The notes beneath the pieces are model-generated. The model worked only from the letters and a program-made list of their open reading frames with translations, made no database searches and was not told where the DNA came from. The translations under genes were made by a program, and so were the position numbers. A stretch of 64,000 nucleotides of DNA from Symbiodinium natans (taxonomy: Eukaryota > Sar > Dinophyceae > Suessiales > Symbiodiniaceae), in the NCBI GenBank assembly GCA_905221605.1, contig CAJNDS010001480.1, positions 335,001 through 399,000 on the forward strand. Reading direction: 5' to 3'. This document shows, one piece after another, positions 31,739-41,205 of this stretch. Within the stretch, counting starts at the first letter, position 1, and each line of letters starts with the position of its first letter.

Positions 31739-33355
31739 ATGGCCAGCCTGGCGAGCAAGATACCCCCGCCGGTGCTCCTACTCGGATGGGGCACGCCGGT
31801 GGAAGCTTCCCAGCCGCCCAGCCCCGGCCAGCCCATGAGGATTCCTGTGCGGACCTCCATCACGGAACACCTCACGCCGGCCGCTGAGGAGCCACCCTTG
31901 ATCATGACGACGGTGCCAAGGCCAACGCACCCGGGTGTCCCAAACACCCTAAACCCTAAACCCTAAACCCTAAACCCTAAACCCTAAACCCTAAACCCTA
32001 AACCCTATAGGGTTTATAACCCTAAACCTGGTCAGGTCAGGCTCAGCGGCTCCCGTTGCAGTTGGCGCACCATACACAGGGCCGCCTCCTGGCCTGTTCC
32101 TGTTTCTTGGTTAGGGTTTAGGGTTTAGGGTTTAGGGTTTAGGGTTTAGGGTTTAGGGTTTAGGGTTTAGGGTTTAGGGTTTAGGGTTTAGGGTTTGTGG
32201 TACCCTTTTCCCTCTTTTCTTGGTTCAGGGTTCCCTTGTAACAGTAAGCAACCCAAAAAGGTAATTGATCCCTCTTTTCTTGGTTCAGGGTTCCCTTGTG
32301 GAGTAAGCAACCCCAAAAAAAGGGAACTGATTAGGGTTTAGGGTTTAGGGTTTAGGGTTTAGGGTTTAGGGTTTAGGGTTTAGGGTTTAGGGTTTGATTA
32401 CAGAAGATGGTTGCTGGACTACCAAGGTTTCCAGACAATGTCGGACAGGAGTCGCCATACGTGAGGCCACCTCCCGGGCTGGTCCTGGCTGCAGACAACG
32501 TAGCTCGGTAGGCCCTTGGGGACATGTCGCATTTTCCCTTATTGTGTTTAACCCCTAAACCCTAAACCCTAAACCCTAAACCCTAAACCCTAAACCCTTT
32601 AAGAGGACTATCCTAGGTCAGCAAGCTGGAGGCGCAAACCAACTCGGCGCAGGAGTCGGCGGAGGATCTCGCCAGGGGGCTTGCGGAAGCGCAGGTTGCG
32701 GCCAGGCAGTTTGAGGACGGTAAGACCACGGCCACCGGGTAGCTGAATGAGTACACTTTGCATTTTTTTTGGGGATAATCCCCCTCTAGAACTGAAAGCG
32801 TACATTCTTTTAAGGGCTTATGAAGTCAGCAACTAAGGTCATGCTCCGCAACATCCCCAACCGATACTGGAGTGAGGAGCTGCTGGGGGAGATTATGATG
32901 GCGGGGTTCCGAGGAAAGTTCGACTTCTTCTACCTTCCCAAGGACCTCAAGACCAAGCGAAATTGTGGTAGCCCAGTGGTACCCCTTTTCCCTTTTTTTG
33001 TTGGTTCTGGGTTCCCTTATACAGAAACCACCCCCCAAAAAAAGGATGCCCTTATGATAATATGGTTACTGGGCACTGAGGAAATTGTGGCTATGCCTTC
33101 ATCAACTTCCACTCAAGTCAGGTGGCACAGGAGTTTGCAATGGCCTTCCACAATCGCAAGCTGAGCTTGCACAGTTCGAAGAAGATCGCGGAGGTGGTTC
33201 CTGCCATAACGCAGGGCTATGATGCGAATCTGTCCGTGTATCTGCCTCGCATGAAGTGTTTGAAGAATGCACAATTCAGGCCCATGTTCTTCCCTCAAAG
33301 TGGCTTCGAACGTGGGGTTGGTGGGGTTGGGGAGTGCATAAAGGTTCAAGGTTGA
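31739..33355 (+). CDS. Mei2-like RNA-binding protein gene (six exons, RRM)
   Basis: Proposed exons are 31739-31934, 32036-32109, 32404-32507, 32622-32719, 32830-32958 and 33081-33355; all phases match and give 291 residues. Exons 5-6 encode the Mei2-type C-terminal RRM: RNP2-like VMLRNIPNRY, FFYLPKDLKTK, RNP1-like NCGYAFINF, a KIAEVVPAITQG segment and RPMFF at the end, which parallel the conserved Mei2 blocks (IKNIPNKY, YLPIDFK, GYAFINF, RPIIF). Mei2-type proteins bind RNA and are meiosis regulators in fission yeast; a role here is unknown. Exon 1 is Pro/Ala rich with no domain. Introns 1-3 hold telomere arrays and are GT-AG, intron 4 is plain GT-AG, and intron 5 is GA-AG and looks like an inserted element. 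Exons 5-6 are secure; exons 3-4 are likely; exons 1-2 rest on phase and splice sites only. The C-terminus could continue beyond 33355. Confidence 0.85.
32114..32196 (+). repeat. Telomere array inside Mei2 intron 2 (11-12 units)
   Basis: (TTTAGGG)n begins 5 bp after the donor of exon 2. A second array of 8-9 units (32333-32395) lies upstream of the acceptor of exon 3. Both therefore lie inside the transcribed region if exon 2 is real; the 32549-32597 CCCTAAA array lies in intron 3 between better supported exons. Confidence 0.75.
32211..32330 (+). repeat. Tandem 60-bp repeat in Mei2 intron 2, related to the intron 5 element
   Basis: CCTCTTTTCTTGGTTCAGGG recurs at 32211 and 32271, each followed by TTCCCTTGT and an A-rich stretch. 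The same block (TTGGTTCTGGGTTCCCTTAT) lies inside intron 5 near 33001. Both copies sit in introns of one gene, between two pure telomere arrays. Confidence 0.8.
32830..32958 (+). CDS. Mei2-like gene, exon 5 (first half of RRM)
   Basis: The exon starts after TCAG with phase 1 and reads ATKVMLRNIPNRY, then MMAGFRGKFDFFYLP, with RNP2 at its start. It ends AAG-C before GAAATTGTGG. Mei2 RRM homology carries straight on in exon 6 only if the 122 nt between them are removed. Confidence 0.95.
32959..33080 (+). mobile_element. Introner-like insertion forming a GA-AG intron in the Mei2 RRM
   Basis: The 122-nt insert is bounded by a 10-bp direct repeat GAAATTGTGG (32959-32968 and 33081-33090) with short inverted ends (GCCCAGT near the left, ACTGGGC near the right). 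Removing it restores the RRM reading frame. The only placement with an AG acceptor gives 5' GA...AG 3', a non-canonical pair known from dinoflagellate introns. An inserted element with duplicated target acting as an intron is the definition of an introner. Confidence 0.85.
33081..33355 (+). CDS. Mei2-like gene, exon 6 (second half of RRM, stop)
   Basis: Completing codon CGA, it reads NCGYAFINF (RNP1), QEFAMAFHNRKL, SSKKIAEVVPAITQG and FRPMFF, then a Gly-rich tail to TGA at 33353. A TTTAGGG array follows within 5 bp, so the last residues could be read into an intron. Confidence 0.92.
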
Positions 33356-34353
33356 GGGTTTAGGGTTTGGGGTTAGTTTAGGATTTAGGGTTTAGGGTTT
33401 AGGGTTTAGGGTTTAGGGTTTACGTTAAGGATCGTGGTTCCGCAAGAAAGTAGGCTGTGTAGCGTGTGTGACAAAACGCGAACGCCGTGCCTGCAGCGGA
33501 GGTAGAAGGTGCTGCAGACCCCAAACCCTAAACCCTAAACCCTGAACCCTAAACCCTAAACCCTAAACCCTAAACCCTAAACCCTAAACCCTAAACCTTC
33601 CGGCAGTACTTACGAGATCTCAAGAGCGTTGGTCGAGTCTAATCTTGGGCCTTTTCGCCGCTTTCTAAACGATACGATGTAACATGCTAGTAAGCCCGAA
33701 ACTCCTAAACCCTAAACCCTAAACCCTAAACCCTAAACCCTAAACCCTAAACCCTAAACCTTGATCCTTAACAGCAAAAACCCATATCAATGTAAAAGTG
33801 CCCATAATCTATAGACCACTGGTGGCCCGGTGTAAAGCTATGACGACTAATAGGGGTTCATGGGGGTTCAGAGTTTAGGGTTTAGGGTTTGGGGTTTAGT
33901 TTAGGGTTTGGGGTTTAAGGTTCAGGGTTTGGGGTATACTGTACTTGGGCTTCCACGTACTGCCTATGTAGCGGCTTCGGGGCAACCAAAGACTAGGTAG
34001 GCATATTACATGGATCCGTACTAAGTCCTAGCCCTAAACCCTAAACCCTAAACCCCAAACCCCAAACCCCAAACCCCAAACCCCAAACCCCAAACCCCAA
34101 ACCCTAAGCCCTAAGCCCTAAACCCTAAACCCTAAACCCTAAACCCTAAACCCTAAACCCTAAACCCTAAACCCTAAACCCTAAACCCTAAACCCAGCCC
34201 TTCGGGGGTTGTCTGCAGCGGCGGGCCCGAGGTTCGCTACCTTTTTTTGTCTTGTCTCTGAGAGGTTGAACCTTACCCTATGGGTCCATGTATCTAATTT
34301 TGGGTTTAGGGTTTAGGGTTTCGGGTCTAGGGTTTAGGGTTTAGGGTTTAGGA

Positions 34354-34456
34354 TTGGGATGGTCCCCCTTTTTCTAACAGTCCTTCCTAGGGATTACAAC
34401 GGGGGGAGTACTCTAATCCCCATTAAGGACTATTCGTATAAGCGGGAGTATCCCAA
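34354..34456. mobile_element. GGGATGTTCC-family MITE (diverged)
   Basis: TTGGGATGGTCCCCC left, GGGAGTATCCCAA right, core CATTAAGGACTATTCGTATAA. Inserted directly beside the 34465 coding-like exon. Confidence 0.8.
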
Positions 34457-34464
34457 CTCATAAG

Positions 34465-34749
34465 CTAATAGCTCATTTAAGAGTTCCTGGAGACTGGGCA
34501 GCCTGGACCATCATCATCTACTGTTTGCTTAAGAATCCCCCCGCCCCAAAAAAACAAAATATAGAAAATGATCACTTTTTGGCACTCATAAGGAAGACCA
34601 TTCCATATTGTTTGCGGGGTTCTCAAGCAACTAGTAGCTATGGCAGCATGTGTTTTGGCTGTTTACACCGCTGGGTTGAAAGTAACCTGGCGGTGAAAGG
34701 CCTCTGTTCCTTCCGGCTGGAATTTGTTGCTTTTGCCTCTGTCTTGACC
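34465..34749 (+). CDS. Long coding-like exon (95 codons)
   Basis: An open frame starts beside a MITE (34354-34456) and runs into a CCCTAAA array. It has a hydrophobic segment near its start (WAAWTIIIYCLL), a Lys-rich turn, and two Cys in MCFGCLHRW. Ninety-five codons without a stop is beyond usual chance for one frame (roughly 1%). No family is recognised. An internal donor after CTGGCG (GTGAAA) is possible. Confidence 0.5.
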
Positions 34750-34810
34750 CTAAACCCTAAACCCTTAGCCCCAAACCCTAAGCCCTAAACCCTAAACCCT
34801 AAACCCTAAG

Positions 34811-34914
34811 TGATTTCGGTGGCATGGGCCCTCGACCCTCACCCCAAGATCCAGCAGCAACCTCGCTCAGGGCGAGCCATTTGCTCTTCTTTGGGCAATC
34901 GTTGGATCCCCAAG
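34811..34914 (+). CDS. Coding-like exon ahead of the seven-exon model
   Basis: After CCTAAG the frame reads WALDPHPKIQQQPRSG and CSSLGNRWIPK, ending AAG before GTTTAGG. Its end phase (0) does not match the next exon start (phase 1), so an exon may be missing between them or the two are unrelated. Confidence 0.4.
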
Positions 34915-35234
34915 GTTTAGGGTTTAGGGTTTAGGGTTTAGGGTTTAGGGTGTAGGGTTTAGGGTGTAGGGTTTAGGGTTTAGGGTTGGTTAGTAGGGAA
35001 TGAGGGAATGAGGTACCCCATATCCCCCTATATATACCCTGTAAGGGATTCTATAGGGTATTCGCATTCCCTGAACTAAACCAAGAGTACCTCCACAAGG
35101 CAACCCCAGGGCCGGTTGTAGGGTTTCTAGAGTTTATAGGGTTTATAGGTTTTTTTGGGTTTATAGGGTGTATAGGGTGTATAGGGTGTATAGGTTCATA
35201 TAGGGTTTATAGGTTTTAGGGTTTACAAATTCAG

Positions 35235-36635
35235 GGTTTACGGTTTCGGGTGCCTCTTTTCCTGGGAGTTCTGAGCCCTGCCGAGCTCGCGGCAGGCTTC
35301 TCGTTCCAAGTCTGACCGTTCCCAGCCAGAATTCGTGCTTGACAGCAACCGACGATGTGAGTCCAATGCCCAGTATCCCCAAAAAGGAGGGCGGGGGGTT
35401 GAATGTCGTTCATAAGGGCCCTAAGCCCGAAATCCTAAGCTCTAAGCCCCGAACCCTAAACCCTAAACCCTAAGCCTAAGAACACGGAAGACGTTCCTTG
35501 CGAAGACCCTGAATCACTTCACCTTCAAGTAGAATTCACCCATGTTTAGGGTTTAGGGTTGAGGGCTTTGGGCTTAGGGTTTAGGATTCTGGAGTCTGTT
35601 TATTGGTTACGAACAAACGTGTCTATGGGGTTCTGCGTCGTGTTATTGCAGAGCTCTGCCGGTCTTTCAAGTCTCGAAGGGTAGTCTCATGGGCTCTTAA
35701 CATGGTCCCTTACATTGTATGGGCCCTTTGGTTGTAGAGGGTATGTTTTGGGTATATAAGGGGTCCCTTTTTGAGGGCCCAGAATCAGGGAACCCTAAAC
35801 CTCAAACCCCAAACCCCAAACCCTAAACCATAAACCCTAAACCCTAAACCCTAAGAGAGGTTCAGGGTTTAGGAGTCCTATATTGAGGGACCATGTAACC
35901 CTAAACCCTAAACCCTAATCCCTAAACCCTAACCCCAAGAGTGTCTATATGGTTTGGGATGCCTCTTGTCTTTGCAAAGGACTTGGCGAGCGCACGTTAG
36001 TTGCTGCCCTGTGTTTTGAGAAGGGCAAGGATCCAAGGCTTATAACCCTAAACCCTAAACCCTAAACCCTAAACCCTAGACCCTAAACCCTAAACCCTGG
36101 GGTTGTCGATGTATCGACAGAAGACGTAAACGGGCCATCCCAGGAAGAAGACTGCGACATCGTCGCCTCGGGTCCCGCTCCCTCCCTGCGCAGGGTTTAG
36201 GGTTTAGGGTTTAGGGTGTAGAGTTCAGGGTTCAGGGTTTAGGGTTTAGGGTTTAGGGCGGTTTAGGTTTTAGGGTTTTGTGTTTTGTGCTGCAAGTTAG
36301 GGTTAACCGTTTACCCTAACCCTTAAACCTTTCCCCTAGGATCAGAATGGCCCAAAAGCCAAAGACCTCACCTCGTATGGTCTCCGAGCTCCAACACCCA
36401 ACGTAAGAACCGTTCAAGGGTTTGGGGTTTAGGGGTTCGGGTTTAGGGTTTAGGGTGAGGGTTCAGGGTTTAGGCAGACGTGTTTAGGGCTTAGGGATTA
36501 GGGATTAGGGCTTAGGGCTTAGGGCTTAGGGCTTAGGGTTTAGAGTATCAGGGTTCTGGACACACATCGGCATCCGATCTGCATACCTTGCGTGGCTTCA
36601 ACCATCTGTTTAAGGCAGTGTCTTATCGACAGTAA
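35235..36635 (+). CDS. Predicted seven-exon gene, unknown family
   Basis: The exons, all phase-compatible, are 35235-35404, 35481-35543, 35585-35680, 35940-36024, 36121-36194, 36340-36402 and 36552-36635 (TAA), about 210 residues from the first usable codon. The third intron boundary set is typical: GTAGTC donor and CCCCAAG acceptor. The fourth intron is GC-AG (AAGG/GCAAGG), and the sixth exon ends AAC before GTAAGA. The intron 35544-35584 is made only of heptamer (GTTTAGGG...TTTAG). Readable pieces are DSGVCLLVTNKRVYG, VYMVWDASCLCKG and DQNGPKAKDLTSYG. I recognise no domain. The 5' end is not fixed. Support is the chain of joins with little choice of splice site. Confidence 0.5.
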
Positions 36636-37045
36636 CCGGAACCATCGCCACACTCAAACCCTAAATCCTCAACCCTGAACCCTAAGCCCTGAACCCTAAA
36701 CCCTAAACTCAAAATCCTCAACCCGAAACCCTGAGCCCTGAATCCTCAACCCCGCACGAAGCCAAACACGAAGCATCTGCTTGTCTACCTCTCAAGGAGA
36801 CTACGTTTCCAACAAACGTGGGAGCAAGAAGTAGCGAATATGGGCTCTCATTAAACTCTAAGCAATGAACCCTGAACACCTACCTTCCAGACTGAAATTC
36901 CTGGCCCTCCAGTACTGGAAGCCCTAAGCCCTAAACCCCAAACCCCAAACCCCAAACCCCAAACCCTAAACCCTAAACCCTAAACCCTAAACCCCAAACC
37001 CTGCCTTCCAGCACTGGAGTCCCTGGCCCTCCCAAGCTCCAAACC

Positions 37046-38439
37046 ATGGCGCTGGTCACCGAGAAGATGGCGCGCATGCGCAAGCTGGCGGAGGCACGGG
37101 GGGGCGGAGTCCTAGTTGTTTTTGGGAGAGGTGGGGGGGTTTGGGTCATACGGGCGCTTAGGGGGCGGGAGCTGGTTTCTTGGTTCGGGTTTCTCGTCCG
37201 GGTTCAGGATTCAGTGAATGTTGCAAAGGCACAATCCAGCATTCATAACTTTTAAGTTTTCGAAGAACCCAAGTGTGCCCTTATAAGTCTCGATATCTGG
37301 ACGCAAGGTTTGGAGATCTGATTGGCCCAAACCTACCTTTTTCGAGGTGTTGCTGGGGGGGTGGGGGTACAGCTTGCGAGCAAAGTTTCGTTCAGGAGCT
37401 GCTGCGGTAGAGTTTTAAGTTTTAGGGCTTAGGGGAGGTTGAGGGGGGGTTGTGGTTTAGGGCTTATGGTTTGGAGTGTAGGGTTTAGGGTTTAGGGTGT
37501 AGGGTGTAGGGGTTTAGGGTTTAGGGCAAAGTTTATAGTTTAGGGTTTAAGGTTCCCAGCGTGAGGCCATGCAGCAGGAGGAGGATGAGGAGAACGCGCC
37601 AGATCCAGAGGCGAAGCTAGGGTGCCAGGTTTAGGGTTTAGGGGTTTAGGGTTTAGGGTTTAGGGGTTTAGTGATTTAGGGATTTAGGGGTTTAGGGTTT
37701 AGGGTCTAGAAGGAGGGACCCTTATAAGGGACCTTGGGTTATTTTGGGGGCTACTTAGGTATATAGGGTCTATATCTAAGCTAGATATATATATATATGT
37801 ATAATATATATATATATATATATATTATACACACATATATATATATAGGGGAATCAGTTGAGGGTCCTTTCTAGGGGCCCCTCCTTTTTGGGTTTAGGGT
37901 TTCGGGGGCACTCCTACTTTAGGGACCGGTACATGACCTCGCGGGCAAAGAGAAGAAAGAAATGAGCCCGGGGACATAAGGAACAGAGTTGCAGGGGCAC
38001 CTATAAAAGAATGGTATTTTGCGCCCCAATTTGTTTCCTTCACGCTTATTTTAATTTCATGCGTTCATTAATGTCAGTCATTCGCTTATGCATTAATGTA
38101 AGCGTTCCTTTCGCTCCATTGATATATTTCTTCACCCATCTTTCAGGGCTTATACATATATCCTTAAAATGCGTGCGCTCACTTGCATCTTTAATGAGGG
38201 CAATGAACGAGCGAATAAATGAGCATGTGAATGAACACTTCTTCGTCATTATAATAATAATGAAACCCGAAAACCCGAGAAACCCACCCCAAATCCCAAA
38301 CCCCAAACCCCAAAACCCACACCCTAAAACCTAAACCAGAGCAACAGAAAATCCAGAGGATGAGCGGGTGGCTGAGCTCCTGGCTGCCTTCACCGCAGCT
38401 TCCGAGTCGTCCCTTGGCGAGGACTTTCATGGCGAGTTG
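37046..38439 (+). CDS. Predicted gene with acidic/charged exons, unknown family
   Basis: Exons 37046-37108 (MALVTEKMARMRKLAE), 37560-37628 (EAMQQEEDEENAPDPE, ending CAG before GTTTAGG) and 38359-38439 (ERVAELLAAFTAASES) join at phase 0. Charged, helix-prone segments suggest a coiled or disordered region. The second intron (37629-38358) carries telomere repeats, a MITE (37706-37895) and an inverted-repeat segment (38070-38230). Confidence 0.42.
37706..37895. mobile_element. GAGGGACC-family inverted-repeat element
   Basis: AGGAGGGACCCTTATAAGGGA left; GGGTCCTTTCTAGGGGCCCCTC right; AT-rich middle with TATATA runs. Related copies: 46497-46650 (opposite orientation) and 9440-9545. All contain CTACTTAGGTATATAGGG or its complement. 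Confidence 0.75.
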
Positions 38440-38592
38440 GTTGAGGGGGTTGAGGGTTTAGGGCCGTTCGGGGTCTTTCGTTTCGGGTTTGGGTTTTTCG
38501 CTTTGAGGTCTGAGCATGTTCTTTGAGGGCTTGTGTGTGCAAAGGCTTTGTTTTGGATTGGCTTAGGTCTTTGTGCTTTCTTGAGATTAGTT

Positions 38593-38681
38593 TTGGGATG
38601 TTCCCCCTTAGACAAACAGTCTGTAATAGCGGGTATTATGATCCCTGCTAAGGACTGTTAGTATCAGGGGGAACATCCCAA
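38593..38681. mobile_element. GGGATGTTCC-family MITE
   Basis: TTGGGATGTTCCCCCTTAG at the left and CAGGGGGAACATCCCAA at the right, with the shared AAGGACTGTTAGTAT core block. Confidence 0.88.
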
Positions 38682-38866
38682 AGTTTAGGGTTTCCTAACC
38701 CTAAACCCTAAACCCTAAACCTTAAGCCTTAGAGTTTCGGGGCTCCATAGGGGTCCTTTCAGTAATAGGTACCACATCAAGTAGTAGGAGTTCCATGAGT
38801 CCCTTTTTCAGAAATCCCTACGAAATTAACGGCTTTAGGGTTTAGGGTTTAGGGTGGCTACTGTAG

Positions 38867-39196
38867 GGGAGGTGATGACCTGAGGGCAGAACGGTTTCAA
38901 GTCTCTACTTGGAGGATCACGCGGTCCAGAAAGGGTACAGAGTTCAGTGCCCTACAAAGGGCCCTAGTTGGGGTTATCCTACTTCAGAATCACAAAAAAA
39001 AAGTTGCTACTCAGTATTAAAATCCCTATAGAACTACTTCGAAACCCTAAACCCTACACCCTATATAAGCCCTAAACTACCACACAACCCTACTCCATAG
39101 CTTAAGTCACCCGGTCTCCTAAGAAGGTGCGCCGCGAAGTCAGATTTGAGAATCTCTAAGCTCGAGTCGTGCGTGGTCTCTAGGAGCCTTACATGA
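38867..39196 (+). CDS. Two coding-like segments
   Basis: 38867-39020 is open 50 codons after CTGTAG (DDLRAERFQVSTWRI). 39107-39196 follows TTAAG and reads LRRCAAKSDLRISKLES to TGA. A third lies at 39290-39352 after CGACAG (QEDSLSLCFSETEQPE). No join is resolved. Confidence 0.33.
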
Positions 39197-39550
39197 AGGG
39201 TTTTGGGTTTAGGGTTTTAGGGTTTGTGGTTTAGGGCTGGTATGTTCCCCTGTTTCAGGGGACAGGTCTTTTTGTAAACCCCACGACAGAAGCATCAAGA
39301 AGATTCCCTATCCCTTTGCTTCTCGGAAACCGAGCAGCCCGAATCCCCATAAAGCCTGTCTGGAATCTCTGCGCTCTATGTGAAACCTACAACCGTAGAT
39401 GACAACCTTTATTTTTCAAACCGAAACCCCCAGACCCTAAGAAAGCCTTTCATATCCAATCTAAACCCTAAACCCTAAACCCCTACAGCTTCATTTGTTT
39501 TCAGGGCGAACCTCTTTCTCTCTCTCGTGTGGTCTCGCGGACGTTTACAG

Positions 39551-39602
39551 TAACTTGCGCCAGGTCCAGCGCTGGCAAGTTCGAGGAGGCGAGAACACCT
39601 CT
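39551..39602 (+). CDS. Short exon with canonical GTGAGT donor
   Basis: Preceded by a pyrimidine-rich tract and TTTACAG; reads NLRQVQRWQVRGGENTS; followed by GTGAGTTAAGGG and then telomere repeat. Confidence 0.4.
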
Positions 39603-39834
39603 GTGAGTTAAGGGTTTAGGGTTATTAGGGTTTAGGGTTCAGGGTTTAAAGTTTAGGGTTTAGGGTTTATGGTTCAGGGTTCAGGGTTCAGGGTTTAGGG
39701 TTTAGGGTTTAGGGTTTACGGTGCAGGCTTACTTGGGGGCCTAGACCTCAATACACCCTAACCCCTGAAAACCCACAAAAAACACAATTCAATCAACAAC
39801 CCCAAGCCCTAAACCCTGAACCCACCCATAATGA

Positions 39835-39990
39835 TCACGTGACCACATTGTTATTGTGATTGTTAGTATTCTTAGTAGTATTAGTATATTGTATTTTCAT
39901 TATTATTGTTCTTACTATTGTTGTTCTTATTCTGATTCTTATTCTTATTATTTTTCTTGTGTTTATTGTTATGATTATTTTTGTATTACT
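39835..39990 (+). repeat. Low-complexity TTATT/GTT tract
   Basis: Pyrimidine/AT-rich sequence of irregular TTATTGTTCTTAT units, open in several frames (Ile/Tyr/Ser/Val). Probably intronic. Confidence 0.75.
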
Positions 39991-40004
39991 ATTGTGTGCT
40001 ATAG

Positions 40005-40096
40005 AGCGCGTAACACGATTCCAAGGGCACGTCTTTGCTGGTGTACGCAAGAATCGAAAAGTCATGTGTGCCCTTGCTTCACTCGCTTCCTTCTAG
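40005..40096 (+). CDS. Coding-like terminal exon after an AT-rich tract
   Basis: TGCTATAG acceptor, frame TRFQGHVFAGVRKNRKV to TAG at 40094. The upstream 39835-39990 tract is a low-complexity TTATTGTT-type sequence and is likely intronic. Confidence 0.38.
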
Positions 40097-40163
40097 TTTA
40101 GGGTTTAGAGTTTAAGGTTTAGGGTTTAGGGTTTAGGGCTAGTATACTATGACAGCTCACTTA

Positions 40164-40471
40164 ATGCATGATGGTGCTCACGGGGCAGTTACAATAGGAA
40201 ACAAATCAAAGACCCAGATGTACACGGTCTACTAGTACAGGTAACCGCCCAAGAACACCAGGAGTTAGCTGATGGGTGAACAAGGCAAGGCTGTGATACA
40301 GAGGCAAAAAGAGGTCATTCGGAAGGGTCTTTGGGAGGAGAGAGCGGTTAACGTTCACTTGTCCTTTCGTACACCTTCAAACTCATGACACCTTATCTGC
40401 CCAAGAGTCCGTCCATGAAGAGCACCCACGAAAGGCCAGGATTTTCGATGTTTAGGGTGCGCGAGGGGTAG
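40164..40471 (+). CDS. Predicted three-exon small gene
   Basis: Exons 40164-40226 (MHDGAHGAVTIGNKS), 40269-40346 (EQGKAVIQRQKEVIRK) and 40406-40471 (MKSTHERPGFSMFR, stop TAG) join at phase 0 with GT-AG introns of 42 and 59 nt. The opposite strand has a 71-codon open frame (40355-40570) that I treat as a shadow. Confidence 0.35.
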
Positions 40472-40874
40472 GAAGAGACTCAGGGCCCCAAGCCTCGCAA
40501 ACCATACACCGCTTGAAATTCTAGAGCTGTAGGGTTTTGGGTTGTTCAAGCTGAGGCTTTTCTGGAACACCCTAAGCCCTAAACCCTTAAACCCTAAACC
40601 CCTAAACCCCCCTAACCCAAAGACCCCTGAACTGGGGTCCTAAGTGCGATATCTTAGCCTCATACGTCCCTTAGCTACAGTTACGAAGACCCAGAGTAGG
40701 CCCTTATTCCCGTTTAGGTTCCCTTAGAAGCCCCTTTAAACCACACAGGGTACCCACTTTGGTTTCTAGGTGACTCTTGTGTCTAGTAGGCCTAAGCCCT
40801 AAATTCTAAATGTCCAACCCTTAGGCCCTAAGCCCTAAGCCCTCAGCCCTAAGCCCTAAGCCCTAAGCCCTAAG

Positions 40875-41161
40875 CCCACAACCCCATCCCTTCTTGAAAT
40901 ACTGCGACCTTGCTGTGCCCCTGGCAAGCGAGGATCCAGCTTCCACCACTTCCCCCGGTGCCACCACAGAAGAGTTTAGGGTTTAGGGTTTAGGGTTTAA
41001 TTAGGGTTTAGGGTTTAGGGTTTAGGGTTTAGGGTTTAGGGTTTAGGGTTTAGGGTGTGTCACATGCTCCGCGCACACCACCACGCAAGGCGTGTGTTGT
41101 GGTGTGCGCCAAGGTTCACGTCCTCTCCCAACCCACCCACCCAGTTTATGACCTTGGTCGG
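40875..41161 (+). CDS. Two exons joined by a pure telomere-repeat intron
   Basis: Exon 40875-40973 (FLKYCDLAVPLASEDP) ends phase 2 before GTTTAGGG. Exon 41054-41161 starts after TTTAG in matching phase (AHHHARRVLWCAP). The 80-nt intron is wholly TTTAGGG units with one TTAA variant. The next intron would run into the 41206 minisatellite. Confidence 0.38.
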
Positions 41162-41205
41162 GTTTAGGGTTTTTATATAGTTTGTTGTCGCGGCTCTCCG
41201 GGAGG

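Noticed and set aside
39835-40065. Minus-strand ORF of Ile/Thr/Arg repeats
   Set aside because: Low-complexity AT-rich tract; the forward exon at 40005-40096 explains the end better.
40450-40471. 22-nt intron joining two coding-like segments in phase
   Set aside because: The sequence is GT...AG, but 22 nt is below any size I would trust here without cDNA.
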